From Clostridia bacterium (GTDB taxonomy: Bacteria; Bacillota; Clostridia; Christensenellales; Borkfalkiaceae): a DNA stretch of 64,000 nucleotides. This document shows, piece by piece, positions 24,965 to 32,934 of the stretch. The stretch covers positions 1 through 64,000 of the forward strand of contig JAFURH010000066.1 in assembly GCA_017471945.1 (NCBI GenBank), written 5' to 3'. The notes beneath the pieces were generated by a model. The model saw only the letters and a list, made by a program, of their open reading frames with translations. It was not told the DNA's origin and did not search any database. How positions within the stretch are numbered: position 1 is the first letter of the stretch; each line of letters starts with the position of its first letter. A program made the translations under genes and the position numbers.

Positions 24965-25798
24965 ATGTATTCGTTTTTAAGATTTCCGAACTTTCGAACC
25001 AAAGCCCTCACGCTCAGCTACGACGACGGCGTGATCTACGACGAAAAACTCATTGAAATAATGAATCGCTACGGCTTAAAAGGCACGTTCAATTTAAATT
25101 CGGGTTTTTACGGCGAAGGCAGACACCTCACCCGCGAGCAATCCGTCGCGCTCTATAAAAATTCTGGACACGAGGTCGCCGTGCACGGGGTGAAGCACCT
25201 TTCGCTCGGCGAGGTGGATAAATCGACGGCGGCTTGGGACGTGCTTGCCGATAGGAAGGATCACGAGCAAACTTACGAAACGACGGTGCGCGGTATGGCG
25301 TACGCAAACGGAAGCTATAACGACGAGGTGGTGGAGGTTTTAAAAACCTGCGGTATCGTCTACTCCCGCACGGTAATTTCTACGGAAAAGTTCGATATCC
25401 CCACCGACTGGCTTCGCTTGCCTGCGACCTGTCACCATAACAATCCCCGCTTAATGGAGCTTGCGGAGCAGTTTTTAGATCCTACGCCCGCCCGTCATTA
25501 TTGGTATGAAAAGCCCCGTCTTTTCTATCTTTGGGGGCATAGCTACGAGTTTAACGATAGGAATAATTGGGAAGTTATCGAAGATTTTGCCAAAAAGGTA
25601 GGCAATCGCGACGACGTTTGGTATGCGACGAATATCGAGATCTACGACTATGTGAAAGCTTACGAAAGCTTGATTTTCAGCGTAGACTTAAAGCGTATCA
25701 AAAACCCGTCTTCGCAAGATCTTTGGCTGTGCGTGCGCGGGCAGAACGTGCTTGTGAAAGCGGGCGAAGAGATCGCGTTGTGTAGATGTCAAGAGTAA
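24965..25798 (+). CDS. Polysaccharide deacetylase-fold (CE4) protein
   Basis: A 277-residue protein of the NodB/CE4 fold. The metal motif is present as LSYDDGVIYD (catalytic Asp and metal Asp) and HEVAVHGVKHLSL (H-x3-H metal pair), then RGMAYANGSYND (usual R-x-P-x-G region) and YLWGHSYEFNDRNNW late in the chain. There is no signal peptide, so it probably acts in the cytosol and may not be a peptidoglycan deacetylase. It follows nadE behind AAGGAG. The IS30 remnant begins immediately after its stop (left inverted repeat at 25800), so the terminator of this operon may have been displaced by the insertion. Confidence 0.82.
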   Translation: MYSFLRFPNFRTKALTLSYDDGVIYDEKLIEIMNRYGLKGTFNLNSGFYGEGRHLTREQSVALYKNSGHEVAVHGVKHLSLGEVDKSTAAWDVLADRKDHEQTYETTVRGMAYANGSYNDEVVEVLKTCGIVYSRTVISTEKFDIPTDWLRLPATCHHNNPRLMELAEQFLDPTPARHYWYEKPRLFYLWGHSYEFNDRNNWEVIEDFAKKVGNRDDVWYATNIEIYDYVKAYESLIFSVDLKRIKNPSSQDLWLCVRGQNVLVKAGEEIALCRCQE

Positions 25799-25799
25799 A

Positions 25800-25810
25800 T
25801 TGCACAAAAA
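25800..25810 (+). repeat. Left terminal inverted repeat of the IS30-like element
   Basis: TTGCACAAAAA, complementary to the sequence at 27874-27884. It touches the last codon of the deacetylase gene. Confidence 0.6.
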
Positions 25811-25820
25811 CGAAAAAAAG

Positions 25821-26500
25821 TTAAAAAATTTTTGAAATTTTTTGAATTTCAGCCTTAAACAGCTCATTAGCCGTCGCAAAATTCAAGATCGGGCGAGGAT
25901 AATTGTTTATCCAATCTTCGACTTCTTGCGCTTTTTGAGTCGTTATAATGCTTAAATCCGTCCCCTTAGGAATCTTACGGCGGATTTCCCGATTCATTCT
26001 TTCATTCGTACCGCGTTCCCAACTACTATACGGGTGACAATAGAAAAACTTTGTCCGTTGTCCTCGATATATCGATTTTTCCATTCCTTTCACGTCGGAA
26101 AATTCACTGCCGTTATCTACGGTTATACTCTTAAAAATTTTACGGAAAAGTTTCCCGTATCTTCGTTCAAGTATATTCATACAATGCACAATCGTTTCTG
26201 TTTTCTTATTCGGGATACTGAATATAATTTCCTTGTGCGTGATACGTTCCGTAAAAACAAGCAAGCTGTTTTTCGTAGGTCCGTCTACGCAATCCATTTC
26301 CCAATGTCCGAACTCCGTCCTGTCGTTGATTACGGCAGGGCGTTTTTCTATGCTCGTACCTCGTGGGGCTCGTGCAATCGTCGTACTGTTACGCCGTTTT
26401 TTCTGTGTTCCCTTCAAGGGTAAATGCTTCATTTCCAACCGCAAAAACACGTTTTTGTATATATACGCATATAACGTGCGCACGCATACCGTAAATAAAA
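25821..26500 (-). pseudogene. IS30-family transposase, N-terminal half missing
   Basis: About 220 residues of the catalytic half remain, opening with the IS30 motif RTLYAYI (normally TLYNYID) and KHLPLKG. The DDE core is complete: Asp64 in GHWEMDCVDG, Asp123 in TVDNGSEF and Glu156 in SSWERGTNERMNR, spacing fitting the DD(33)E group, with a normal C-terminus (NYPRPILNFATANELF). The helix-turn-helix DNA-binding half that should precede is replaced by rep sequence; the frame continues a few codons upstream (about 26500) into the junction. Without the DNA-binding part it should not transpose. Confidence 0.85.
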
Positions 26501-27069
26501 ACTACGTCTATATCACGGTCAGAATTTAAACTCCGATATTCTTTTTCTAATTCCCAACGTTTTTTTAATTCGTTATAATACTTTAACTGTTTGTCGGAAG
26601 GCAAATCGTGTACGTAAGCTAATTGTTTTGCGTAGCTGTATTTACTGAAATCCCCAAACGTTCTTTCAATCTCAGCTTCTTTTACAAAATCAAAATTTGC
26701 CGTCACTTCATTCACGGAATATTGATGTTTGAATTGTTGTGATTCGTTTGAATGTGTAAGATAATCTAACAATGAACCTGTACGCTTAACTTTATTTACA
26801 TATTGAGGCTCTAATCCAAACCACTTTGCAACCAAATCAAACGAAACAGTCGCGCGACCGAATTGCAAATAAATATGCCAATGAGGACTTTCTAAAACGC
26901 CTTTTTCGTCGTAATCTTTGTCGTGACAAATGAAAGCATATTTTTTTATTGTTTTGTATCTCTTAATCGTATCCATCGGCGGTTCTTTGAAATATTGAAC
27001 ATAATTCATAACTTCACATTCTTTACCGCTTGGAATTGTTTTTGTTTTTGAACTGCTATTTGATTTCAT
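26389..27069 (-). pseudogene. Rolling-circle replication initiator (Rep), 3' half lost
   Basis: The N-terminal endonuclease is intact: FICHDKDYDEKG (motif 1 area), HWHIYLQF (HUH motif, His63 and His65) and SLLDYLTHSN (catalytic Tyr103), matching plasmid Rep_2/CRESS-like initiators that nick one DNA strand. The chain then reaches DIDVVFIYG, which in relatives leads directly into the Walker A loop of a superfamily-3 helicase, but here switches into IS30 sequence, giving about 30 nonsense residues. Start 27069 (MKSNSSSK) follows GAGGGG. An ancestral small plasmid or integrative element is implied. Confidence 0.75.
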
Positions 27070-27100
27070 TTTTTTACCCCTCGAAACCAAATTTTATTTT

Positions 27101-27249
27101 TTCCCATTTTCCCAATTTTTCCCAACGCTTTGGACAAGCCCTGTCGCGTTGGGAATATATTTGAAAAATCTTAGAAGAATAAAGGAATTATAGAGTTTTT
27201 AAACAATCCTTTTTTAAATTATTTTTTCCCATTTTTCCCATTTTTCCCG
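27101..27249. other. Candidate replication origin: T/C-rich direct repeats and hairpin
   Basis: Upstream of rep, TTTTCCCA-like units repeat at 27100-27125 and again at 27222-27249 (TTTTTTCCC, TTTTTCCC, TTTTTCCC). Between them TTCCCAACGC (27119-27128) pairs with GCGTTGGGAA (27146-27155), a perfect 10-bp stem with a 17-base loop. Iterons flanking a hairpin next to a Rep gene are the usual layout of a rolling-circle double-strand origin. I see no known nick-site sequence. Confidence 0.45.
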
Positions 27250-27287
27250 TTTAATACATTTTAAAGCTTCGAATACAATTTTTAAAA

Positions 27288-27317
27288 CGGTTTTGCCCCT
27301 AAAAAGGGGCATTACCG
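27288..27317 (-). terminator. Hairpin downstream of the small element gene
   Basis: TGCCCC/GGGGCA with outer CGGT/ACCG arms, separated by a two-base internal mismatch. It lies just after the stop of the minus-strand gene at 27327 and may be a weak terminator. Confidence 0.45.
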
Positions 27318-27326
27318 TAGACAAAA

Positions 27327-27587
27327 TCAGGCTTTATTATCCGTTTTTGGATTGTCCTTTTTGTCTTTCTCGTCTTTCTCTTTTGCGGGGATTTCTTCCG
27401 CATACGAAGAAAGTACCATTTTCCGACCAAGATATTGAGTATCTTTGCCCGTTTGTTTGTTCTCAAAATACTTGATTTCGATCGGAATGTTCGTATCGCC
27501 GCATTGAACGAAGAAGTTCGTTGCGGTTTTCGTTTCGCCGTCTTTCTCGTAGTGTGAGATCTGCTTAAAAAGTTTTACTTCTGCCAT
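27327..27587 (-). CDS. Small hypothetical protein of the rep element
   Basis: An 86-residue protein starting after AAAGGAGC. The first 65 residues look like a small beta-rich domain (MAEVKLFKQISHYEKDG, FFVQCGDTNIPIEIKYF, QYLGRKMVLSSYAEEI) and the tail is a charged Lys/Asp stretch (KEKDEKDKKD). The size, OB-like beta pattern and acidic tail recall single-stranded-DNA-binding or other accessory proteins of small replicons, but I do not recognise the family. It lies upstream of rep in the same orientation, as expected for an element gene, and appears intact. Confidence 0.6.
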   Translation of the reverse strand: MAEVKLFKQISHYEKDGETKTATNFFVQCGDTNIPIEIKYFENKQTGKDTQYLGRKMVLSSYAEEIPAKEKDEKDKKDNPKTDNKA

Positions 27588-27659
27588 AATAGCTCCTTTT
27601 GGCTTTTCGCCATTTAATATTTATTTACAAAGGCTATGCGCCGTTGTATCATAGAAGTA

Positions 27660-27747
27660 TAGGAAGTGAGGGAATCGAACCCCCAACGTATTAGCCTACG
27701 CGTATAAGGCGACTAAACCTTATGCAATACCATTATGCAAACTTCCT
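27660..27747 (-). tRNA. Class II tRNA-like sequence (possible tRNA-Leu), unusual anticodon loop
   Basis: The minus strand gives an 88-nt cloverleaf: perfect 7-bp acceptor AGGAAGT/ACTTCCT, D-arm with GG in the loop, T-arm GGGGGTTCGATTCCCTC, a long variable arm (ACG...CGT), and A73 without encoded CCA. The anticodon stem TAAGG/CCTTA closes an 8-base loop TTTAGTCG, one base too long; a UAG anticodon for Leu is the simplest reading but position 37 would be U. It may be a decayed or element-borne tRNA. Confidence 0.5.
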
Positions 27748-27834
27748 CAAAGGGGGCGCGGGATAACCCTCCGCGCTTAGTCGTTTTTCTCTTTGTCTTA
27801 TGAAAGCTACTTCGGAGAAAACAAAGAAAAAAAC

Positions 27835-27887
27835 AAGTTGCACCAAGTATTTCAAGGCATATAACCTCAAAATTTTTTGTGCAACTT
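27835..27887. repeat. 53-bp unit with AAGTTGCAC inverted ends at the right edge of the element
   Basis: AAGTTGCAC (27835-27843) faces GTGCAACTT (27879-27887). Both match the IS30-like terminal repeat, so two ends lie 53 bp apart, as if a second left end or a tiny deletion derivative were present. Confidence 0.5.
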
Positions 27888-27937
27888 AATATTACCATAA
27901 ATAAAGAGATCGCGTTGTAAAAATTTTCGCCAAGGAC

Positions 27938-27966
27938 TTGACGAACGCAAATTTTTGTGATAGAAT
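27938..27966 (+). promoter_or_regulatory. Promoter of darA
   Basis: TTGACG (27938-27943), 17 bp, TAGAAT (27961-27966). It lies just outside the mobile element. Confidence 0.75.
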
Positions 27967-28014
27967 ATATATAGAAAAAGGATCGCCTCGTTTGGGGCGA
28001 AAGGGAGGGAAATT

Positions 28015-28338
28015 ATGAAAATGATTACGGCAATCGTCAACAAGAAGGACGTCAATGAAGTCAGCGTAGCGTTAACGGACGCGGGGTTTGAGTTTACGAG
28101 AATGGCTTCGTCGGGAGGATTTTTGCGCTCGGGAAATACTACGCTTTTGATCGGCACGGACGACGATAAGGTAGAAGCGGCGCTTGAATTGATCCGCAAG
28201 AATTGCTCTAAACGTACGGAAGTCGTACCCTCGGTGATCGCCTCGCCTATCCCTACCGCGTTTTCTTATATGACGGAAGTTACCGTCGGCGGCGCGATCG
28301 TGTTCGTCACCGACGTCGTTCGGTTTGAAAAAATGTAA
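28015..28338 (+). CDS. darA: DarA, cyclic di-AMP-binding PII-like protein
   Basis: A 107-residue PII-like signal protein that binds the second messenger c-di-AMP (also called PstA, unrelated to the phosphate permease). The chain matches the family along its length: MKMITAIVNKKDVNEVSVAL, the T-loop region with SSGGFLRSGNTTLLIGTDDDKV, and the C-terminal EVTVGGAIVFVTDVVRFEKM. The downstream target of DarA is unknown in general. It starts after GGGAGGG behind its own promoter and is a single-gene unit. In many Firmicutes the gene is beside tmk/holB; here it borders a mobile element, which may have altered the neighbourhood. Confidence 0.92.
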   Translation: MKMITAIVNKKDVNEVSVALTDAGFEFTRMASSGGFLRSGNTTLLIGTDDDKVEAALELIRKNCSKRTEVVPSVIASPIPTAFSYMTEVTVGGAIVFVTDVVRFEKM

Positions 28339-28347
28339 GCGTACATA

Positions 28348-28378
28348 AAACGCCTCGAACAGGCTGTTCGGGGCGTTT
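28348..28378. terminator. Hairpin between convergent darA and AraC genes
   Basis: A 14-bp stem AAACGCCTCGAACA / TGTTCGGGGCGTTT with loop GGC (28348-28378), flanked by A on the left and only TTT on the right. Likely terminator for both strands, better for the minus strand. Confidence 0.65.
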
Positions 28379-28395
28379 CGTAAACACGTGGACGG

Positions 28396-29190
28396 TTATC
28401 GGGTTTTTCTGTAATTGAGCGGGGAAAGCCCGATTTCTTTTTTGAATACGAGGCTGAAATAGTTTGCCGAAGAAAATCCGCACAGGAAGGAAATTTCTTC
28501 AATAGATTTTCCCGTGGTAGACAAAAGGGATTTTGCTTTGTTGAGCCTCACGCGGAAAAGATATTCCATAATCGAACAGCGCAGCACGCTTTTAAAGCGT
28601 TTGCAAAGAGTAGCTTTGGAAAGGAAAAATTGCTTACAAAGCTTTTCGAGGGTGATCTCTTTTTGATAATTTTCGTTGATGTAAAAGACCATTTTCAAAA
28701 CGATCGGGTCGCTTTCCTGCTTGATGGGAGACTCGCTCGCGACGGGCAGAGGTTGGAGATTCTGTTTTTGCAAAAAGTAAAAAATCGTTTTCACGATCGC
28801 CAGTTCGTAGTTTTTTCGGTCCTTTGAGTTCATCGCTTTGAGAGCGGAAACCTCTTCCAAAAGCCCTTTGGTCAGCGGGAGATACTCGCCGTCTAACCGC
28901 ATAGCGAAATGTTTACTGCAATCGGAAAAGAATTTTATTTCTTCTTTTTTCAAAAGATCGGAAGAAATATTGATATTAATGCGCTTATACGGTCCGCCTT
29001 CCGTTTTATGTAAGCAAAAAGGCGGGATCACGCAAAAAGTATTCGGCGGCAACACGAACATTTTATCTTGTAAAAAAATTGCCCGCGACCCTTCCAAAAG
29101 AAAATACAGCTCGTAATAATCGTGGCTGTGCGGCTCGGACATATCAAAATCCGTTTTCATTTTTCTGTTCTCGATTTCTAAAAAATCCAT
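28396..29190 (-). CDS. AraC-family regulator with cupin sensor
   Basis: A 264-residue regulator. The N-terminal cupin (HSHDYYELYFLLEGS, PPNTFCVIPPFCLHKTEGG) would bind a small ligand, probably a sugar. The C-terminal DNA-binding domain has both AraC helix-turn-helix units: LEKLCKQFFLSKATLCKRF and IEEISFLCGFSSANYFSLVF followed by GLSPLNYRK. It is divergent from the ABC exporter at 29347, 156 bp apart, so it may control that exporter, though no sugar genes are adjacent. The start gives a normal N-terminus behind AAGGTGAG. Confidence 0.88.
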   Translation of the reverse strand: MDFLEIENRKMKTDFDMSEPHSHDYYELYFLLEGSRAIFLQDKMFVLPPNTFCVIPPFCLHKTEGGPYKRININISSDLLKKEEIKFFSDCSKHFAMRLDGEYLPLTKGLLEEVSALKAMNSKDRKNYELAIVKTIFYFLQKQNLQPLPVASESPIKQESDPIVLKMVFYINENYQKEITLEKLCKQFFLSKATLCKRFKSVLRCSIMEYLFRVRLNKAKSLLSTTGKSIEEISFLCGFSSANYFSLVFKKEIGLSPLNYRKTR

Positions 29191-29282
29191 ACTCTCACCT
29201 TTACGATTTATGTAATTTAAATCATTTTATCATTCTTTTCTTCGTTTGTCAAGCGTATTAACGGAACAGAACCCGCTTGAAG

Positions 29283-29331
29283 TTGACAAATTTTTTATTC
29301 TATGCTAATATATTGATATCAAAATGATATC
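29283..29331 (+). promoter_or_regulatory. ABC exporter promoter with operator-like inverted repeat
   Basis: TTGACA (29283-29288), 17 bp, TAATAT (29306-29311), then GATATCA-AAA-TGATATC (29315-29331), a perfect 7-3-7 inverted repeat over the expected transcription start. Its position suits a repressor that is not identified. Confidence 0.65.
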
Positions 29332-29346
29332 TAACAAGGAAATAAA

Positions 29347-30255
29347 ATGGACGTTATCAAAATAGAAAACTTACGAAAGAGCTTTGGAGTAGTAAAAGCG
29401 GTGCAAGGCGTTAGTTTTAAGGTCAAGGAAGGGGAGCTTTTCGCTTTTCTGGGCGTGAACGGCGCGGGCAAGAGTACGACGATCTCGATTTTATGCGGTC
29501 AACTGAAAAAAGACGGGGGCAGGGTCGAGATCAACGGAAAAAATCTCGATGAAAACCCCGAAGAATTGAAAGCGCAATTCGGGGTGGTGTTTCAAAACTC
29601 CGTGCTCGATAAACCCCTTTCCGTATACGATAATTTAAAAAGCCGTGCCGCGCTCTATAAGATCACGGGCGACGCGTTTGAGAACCGCTTGGGCGAGCTG
29701 ACCGAAATGCTGGACTTCAAAGATCTTTTGCGCCGTCCTTTCGGTAAGCTTTCGGGTGGGCAGAAACGCCGTATCGATATTGCGCGCGCTCTGCTTCATA
29801 AACCGAAGATACTCGTCCTTGACGAACCGACGACGGGGCTTGATCCGCAGACCCGAAAAACGGTTTGGAAAGTAATCGAACGACTGAGAAAAGAAGAAAA
29901 AATGACGGTGTTTTTGACCACGCATTATATGGAAGAAGCGTCGGACGCGGATTACGTCGTGATCCTCGACGGAGGTAAGATCGTGGCGGAAGGCTCGCCT
30001 CTTGCCCTTAAAAACGCTTACACGGGGGATTTTATTACCCTCTACGGCGTGGAAGAGGAGACGGCGAGTGCGCTCGGATTTCCGTATGAGAAGATCGGCG
30101 AAGCGTACCGCGTTGCCGTGCCCGACACAGCGACGGCGACCGCGCTTATACAAAAATATCCGCAAGTATTCGCCGACTACGAGATCGTGAAAGGGAAGAT
30201 GGACGACGTATTTCTTGCCGTAACGGGCAAAAAGTTGACGGGAGGACGGGAATAA
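29347..30255 (+). CDS. ABC exporter ATPase (DrrA/CcmA-like)
   Basis: A 302-residue ATPase of the ABC-2 exporter class. Walker A GVNGAGKST, Q-loop VVFQNSVLD, signature LSGGQKRRIDIARAL, Walker B ILVLDEPTTGLD and switch THYMEEA are intact, followed by a C-terminal regulatory extension of about 80 residues typical of DrrA-like proteins. It starts after AAGGAAATAAA and its stop overlaps the permease start (TAATG). Substrates of such pairs include antibiotics and lipids; nothing here points to one. Confidence 0.92.
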   Translation: MDVIKIENLRKSFGVVKAVQGVSFKVKEGELFAFLGVNGAGKSTTISILCGQLKKDGGRVEINGKNLDENPEELKAQFGVVFQNSVLDKPLSVYDNLKSRAALYKITGDAFENRLGELTEMLDFKDLLRRPFGKLSGGQKRRIDIARALLHKPKILVLDEPTTGLDPQTRKTVWKVIERLRKEEKMTVFLTTHYMEEASDADYVVILDGGKIVAEGSPLALKNAYTGDFITLYGVEEETASALGFPYEKIGEAYRVAVPDTATATALIQKYPQVFADYEIVKGKMDDVFLAVTGKKLTGGRE

Positions 30256-31175
30256 TGGATTCGAAAGTTGAAATAAAAACGCTGGGCGCGTTGATAAAGC
30301 GCAACTCGAAAATGTTTTTTAAGGACAAGGGGATCTTCTTCACTTCGCTCGTCACACCGCTCATTTTGCTCGTTTTGTACGCGACCTTCCTCGCGAACGT
30401 TTACCGCGACAGTTTCGCATCTTCAATGCCCGAGGGCTTTAACGTACCCGAAAAACTCATTGAAGGTACGGTCGGTGGACAGCTGTTCTCTTCGCTGCTC
30501 GCCGTTTGTTGCGTGACGGTTTCCTTTTGCGCGAATATGCTGATGGTGCAGGATAAAGTGACGGGCACGCGGAACGACCTGACCGTTTCGTCCGTAAAAA
30601 ATTCCACGCTCGCGCTCGGCTATTATATATCTACGACGTTAACGACTCTTCTCGTTTGTCTCGTCGCAACGATCGCGTGTTTTATTTATATAGCGATCGC
30701 GGGTTGGTCTTTGAGCGTTTCGGATATTTTTCTCATTTTATTGGATATTTTCCTCTTGTCGGCGTTCGGTACGGCGCTTTCGTCCGTGATCAATTTTTTC
30801 TTAACCTCGCAAGGTCAGATCTCGGCGGTCGGAACGATCGTTTCGGCGGGCTACGGGTTTATTTGCGGCGCGTATATGCCCATATCGCAATTCGGCGCAG
30901 GACTTCGCAACGCCGTGGCGTTTTTGCCGGGAACGTACGGTACTTCTCTTTTGAGGAATCACGCGTTAAACGGCGTGTTCGCGGAAATGTCCTCGCTCGG
31001 CTTCCCGCCCGAGGCGATCAAAGGGATCAAGGATTCCATCGATTGCAATATCTACTTTTTCGGTCACGGCGTTCCGCAAGGCGCGATGTACGCGATCCTC
31101 GCGTTGTCCGTCGCTTTGCTCGTCGGCGTTTATATCCTGCTCAACGTGTGGAAAGAAAAACGGAATAGAAAGTAA
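30255..31175 (+). CDS. ABC-2 type exporter permease
   Basis: A 306-residue membrane protein with the ABC-2 layout: an N-terminal cytosolic stretch, first helix FTSLVTPLILLVLYATFLANVY, a large extracytoplasmic segment, then five helices, including the conserved region YGFICGAYMPISQFGAGLRN and VAFLPGTYGTSLLRNHALNG before the last helix. It is translationally coupled to the ATPase by a one-base overlap and together they should form a complete exporter. Confidence 0.9.
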   Translation: MDSKVEIKTLGALIKRNSKMFFKDKGIFFTSLVTPLILLVLYATFLANVYRDSFASSMPEGFNVPEKLIEGTVGGQLFSSLLAVCCVTVSFCANMLMVQDKVTGTRNDLTVSSVKNSTLALGYYISTTLTTLLVCLVATIACFIYIAIAGWSLSVSDIFLILLDIFLLSAFGTALSSVINFFLTSQGQISAVGTIVSAGYGFICGAYMPISQFGAGLRNAVAFLPGTYGTSLLRNHALNGVFAEMSSLGFPPEAIKGIKDSIDCNIYFFGHGVPQGAMYAILALSVALLVGVYILLNVWKEKRNRK

Positions 31176-31180
31176 ACGAA

Positions 31181-31213
31181 AACCGTTCCCGAAGAGGGAA
31201 CGGTTGCGTTTTT
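31181..31213 (+). terminator. Terminator of the ABC exporter operon
   Basis: AACCGTTCCC (31181-31190) pairs with GGGAACGGTT (31196-31205), then GCG and seven T. Confidence 0.85.
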
Positions 31214-31220
31214 TTGATCC

Positions 31221-32072
31221 TTAAAATTTATTTTCGAGGAATTTGCTTACGTCGTAGCCTTGGCGATAGATCAGATAAGTATTCACCGTCGGCGTTTCAA
31301 AATCCTTCAAAGTCACTTCTTCCAGCTTGCCGCTATCCAAAAGCGGCTTGACGAATTTATACGGCAAAAACGCGTACCCAAGCCCTTTTTCCAAATAAGG
31401 GTACAGTTTGGACGTGTTGTCCACTTCCAGCTTAAACACGTGGTTTTTCGGGAACATAGACCGAATAAACACGCCCGCTTCGCTGAGCGTCAAATCGCAC
31501 ATAAGGTAGGGGATACGGCACAACTGTTCTTTCGTGAGTCCGTCGGGATATTCGTTTTTACCCTTGGCGCATACGAGCGCAAGGCGGTCGGAATCGTACA
31601 CCTCGCAAGAATAGCCGAGTTTTTTCAAAGGCACGGCGGAGAATACCATATCGAGCACGTTATCTTGCAGTTGCTGGATAAGATCGAGCGAATGACCGAG
31701 CATCACCTTCACGGAGGTTTCCGAATTTCCGTTCATACAGATGTCGATCAGCGGCTTTACGTATACCTCGTACGTAGCGTTGATCGCACCGATACAAAAT
31801 TTCCTTTGATGCGCGGAAACGGCGTTCATTTCCGCGACGGAGGTTTCCTGAAGCTCTAAAATGCGCTCCGCGTATTTCAAGAAAATTTCGCCTTCTTCGG
31901 TGAGCGCGACCGTTTTCGAACCGCGGGAAAACAGCTTTTTACCTACCTCTTTTTCAAGCTCGCTGATGCGGTTTGTCACCGTCGATTGCGCGATAAACAG
32001 CTTTTCGGCTGCAAGAGTGAAATTTTTGACTTTGGATAAAAAGATAAAAGTTTTGAGTTCTTCCGTATTCAT
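31221..32072 (-). CDS. LysR-family transcriptional regulator
   Basis: A 283-residue LysR-type protein. The N-terminal winged helix-turn-helix is clear: FLSKVKNFTLAAEKLFIAQ then STVTNRISELEKEVGKKLF. The effector domain (about 90-283) resembles CysL/CbbR-like members in its general pattern (GAINATYEVYVKPLI). LysR proteins usually control a divergent gene; here the neighbour across 170 bp is the YggS-like PLP protein. A minus-strand TATAAT lies upstream of its start at about 32118-32123. The ligand is unknown. Confidence 0.88.
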   Translation of the reverse strand: MNTEELKTFIFLSKVKNFTLAAEKLFIAQSTVTNRISELEKEVGKKLFSRGSKTVALTEEGEIFLKYAERILELQETSVAEMNAVSAHQRKFCIGAINATYEVYVKPLIDICMNGNSETSVKVMLGHSLDLIQQLQDNVLDMVFSAVPLKKLGYSCEVYDSDRLALVCAKGKNEYPDGLTKEQLCRIPYLMCDLTLSEAGVFIRSMFPKNHVFKLEVDNTSKLYPYLEKGLGYAFLPYKFVKPLLDSGKLEEVTLKDFETPTVNTYLIYRQGYDVSKFLENKF

Positions 32073-32194
32073 AGAAAAAATAAATTAACCTTATCAAATA
32101 AATTTATTAAATTAATTATATCACTTTATAGGGTTTAACGCAAGTAAAAATCGCCGATTTTTCGTTAAAACCGTCGAATAAATTGTTTTTACGG

Positions 32195-32223
32195 TTGACA
32201 AATTTTTCGGGAAGGGGTATACT
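32195..32223 (+). promoter_or_regulatory. Promoter of the yggS-type gene
   Basis: TTGACA (32195-32200), 17 bp, TATACT (32218-32223), with AAGGAG before the start codon at 32245. Confidence 0.8.
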
Positions 32224-32244
32224 TAAAGGACAAGGAGAACGGAT

Positions 32245-32925
32245 ATGGACGTGCAGACGGTTTTCAAAAACGTACAGGCGATCAAATCGGAGATCGCAAA
32301 AGGCAATCCTTTCGGAGAACGGGTAACTCTCGTCGCGGCAACGAAAATGCAGACCGCCGAAGCGATCAACGCTGCGATCGAGGCAGGAGTGGACGCGGTG
32401 GCGGAAAATAAGGTGCAGGAATTTCGTGAAAAGCACGAACTTTTGAAGGCTTGTCCGCAACATTTCATTGGACATTTGCAAACGAATAAGGTGAAATACC
32501 TCGTCGGCAAGATCGACTTATATCATTCCTGCGACCGCGACGAGCTCGCCAAAGAAATCGCGCGCTTGTCGGTCAAAAACGGGCTCGTATCGGATATTTT
32601 GATCCAAATCAATATCGGCAACGAAGAAAGCAAAGGCGGATATCCCTTTGAAAACGCGTTGGAGGTGTTTTCTCGACTTTCTCAAACGGAAGGACTTCGC
32701 GTTCGCGGGTTTATGGCGATGCTTCCCGATTCTCGCGACGAGGTGTTGTTATCCGAACTTACCGATAAAATGCGCGGGCTGTTCGATCAAGCGAAAAAGC
32801 AACGGGAGGGCGTCGATTATCTTTCAATGGGAATGAGCGGAGATTATCGCTTGTGCGTGGAACACGGCAGTAATATGATCCGCGTCGGCTCGACGATTTT
32901 CGGCGCGCGCGATTATTCATTATAA
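32245..32925 (+). CDS. YggS/YlmE-family pyridoxal phosphate-binding protein
   Basis: A 226-residue PLP homeostasis protein (PLPBP family), a single TIM barrel with no known catalysis that buffers pyridoxal phosphate. The PLP lysine is in LVAATKMQTAEAI, and FIGHLQTNKVKYL, LIQINIGNEESKGG, GLRVRGFMAMLP and LSMGMSGDYRLCVEHGSNMIRVGS are family hallmarks. In many Firmicutes the gene lies in the division cluster near sepF/ylmG, but here it pairs with a short-chain dehydrogenase nine bases downstream. Confidence 0.95.
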   Translation: MDVQTVFKNVQAIKSEIAKGNPFGERVTLVAATKMQTAEAINAAIEAGVDAVAENKVQEFREKHELLKACPQHFIGHLQTNKVKYLVGKIDLYHSCDRDELAKEIARLSVKNGLVSDILIQINIGNEESKGGYPFENALEVFSRLSQTEGLRVRGFMAMLPDSRDEVLLSELTDKMRGLFDQAKKQREGVDYLSMGMSGDYRLCVEHGSNMIRVGSTIFGARDYSL

Positions 32926-32934
32926 GAGGTGCGT

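Larger units (their letters stand above)
25800..27887. mobile_element. Decayed composite element: IS30 remnant joined to rolling-circle Rep region
   Basis: The left edge TTGCACAAAAA (25800-25810) abuts the deacetylase stop; the right edge reads TTGCACAAAAAA on the opposite strand (27873-27884). Such TTGCAC ends are typical of IS30-type elements. Inside, on the minus strand, lie the C-terminal part of an IS30 transposase, a truncated Rep gene, a T/C-rich repeat region with a hairpin, a small gene and a tRNA-like sequence. The transposase N-terminal half and the Rep helicase half are both gone at a single junction near 26490, so the unit is a deletion chimera and not a working IS. Confidence 0.65.

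Noticed and set aside
27835..27887. Independent MITE at the right edge of the rep element
   Set aside because: The ends match the IS30-like terminal repeats, so a broken IS end is the simpler reading; kept only as a repeat.
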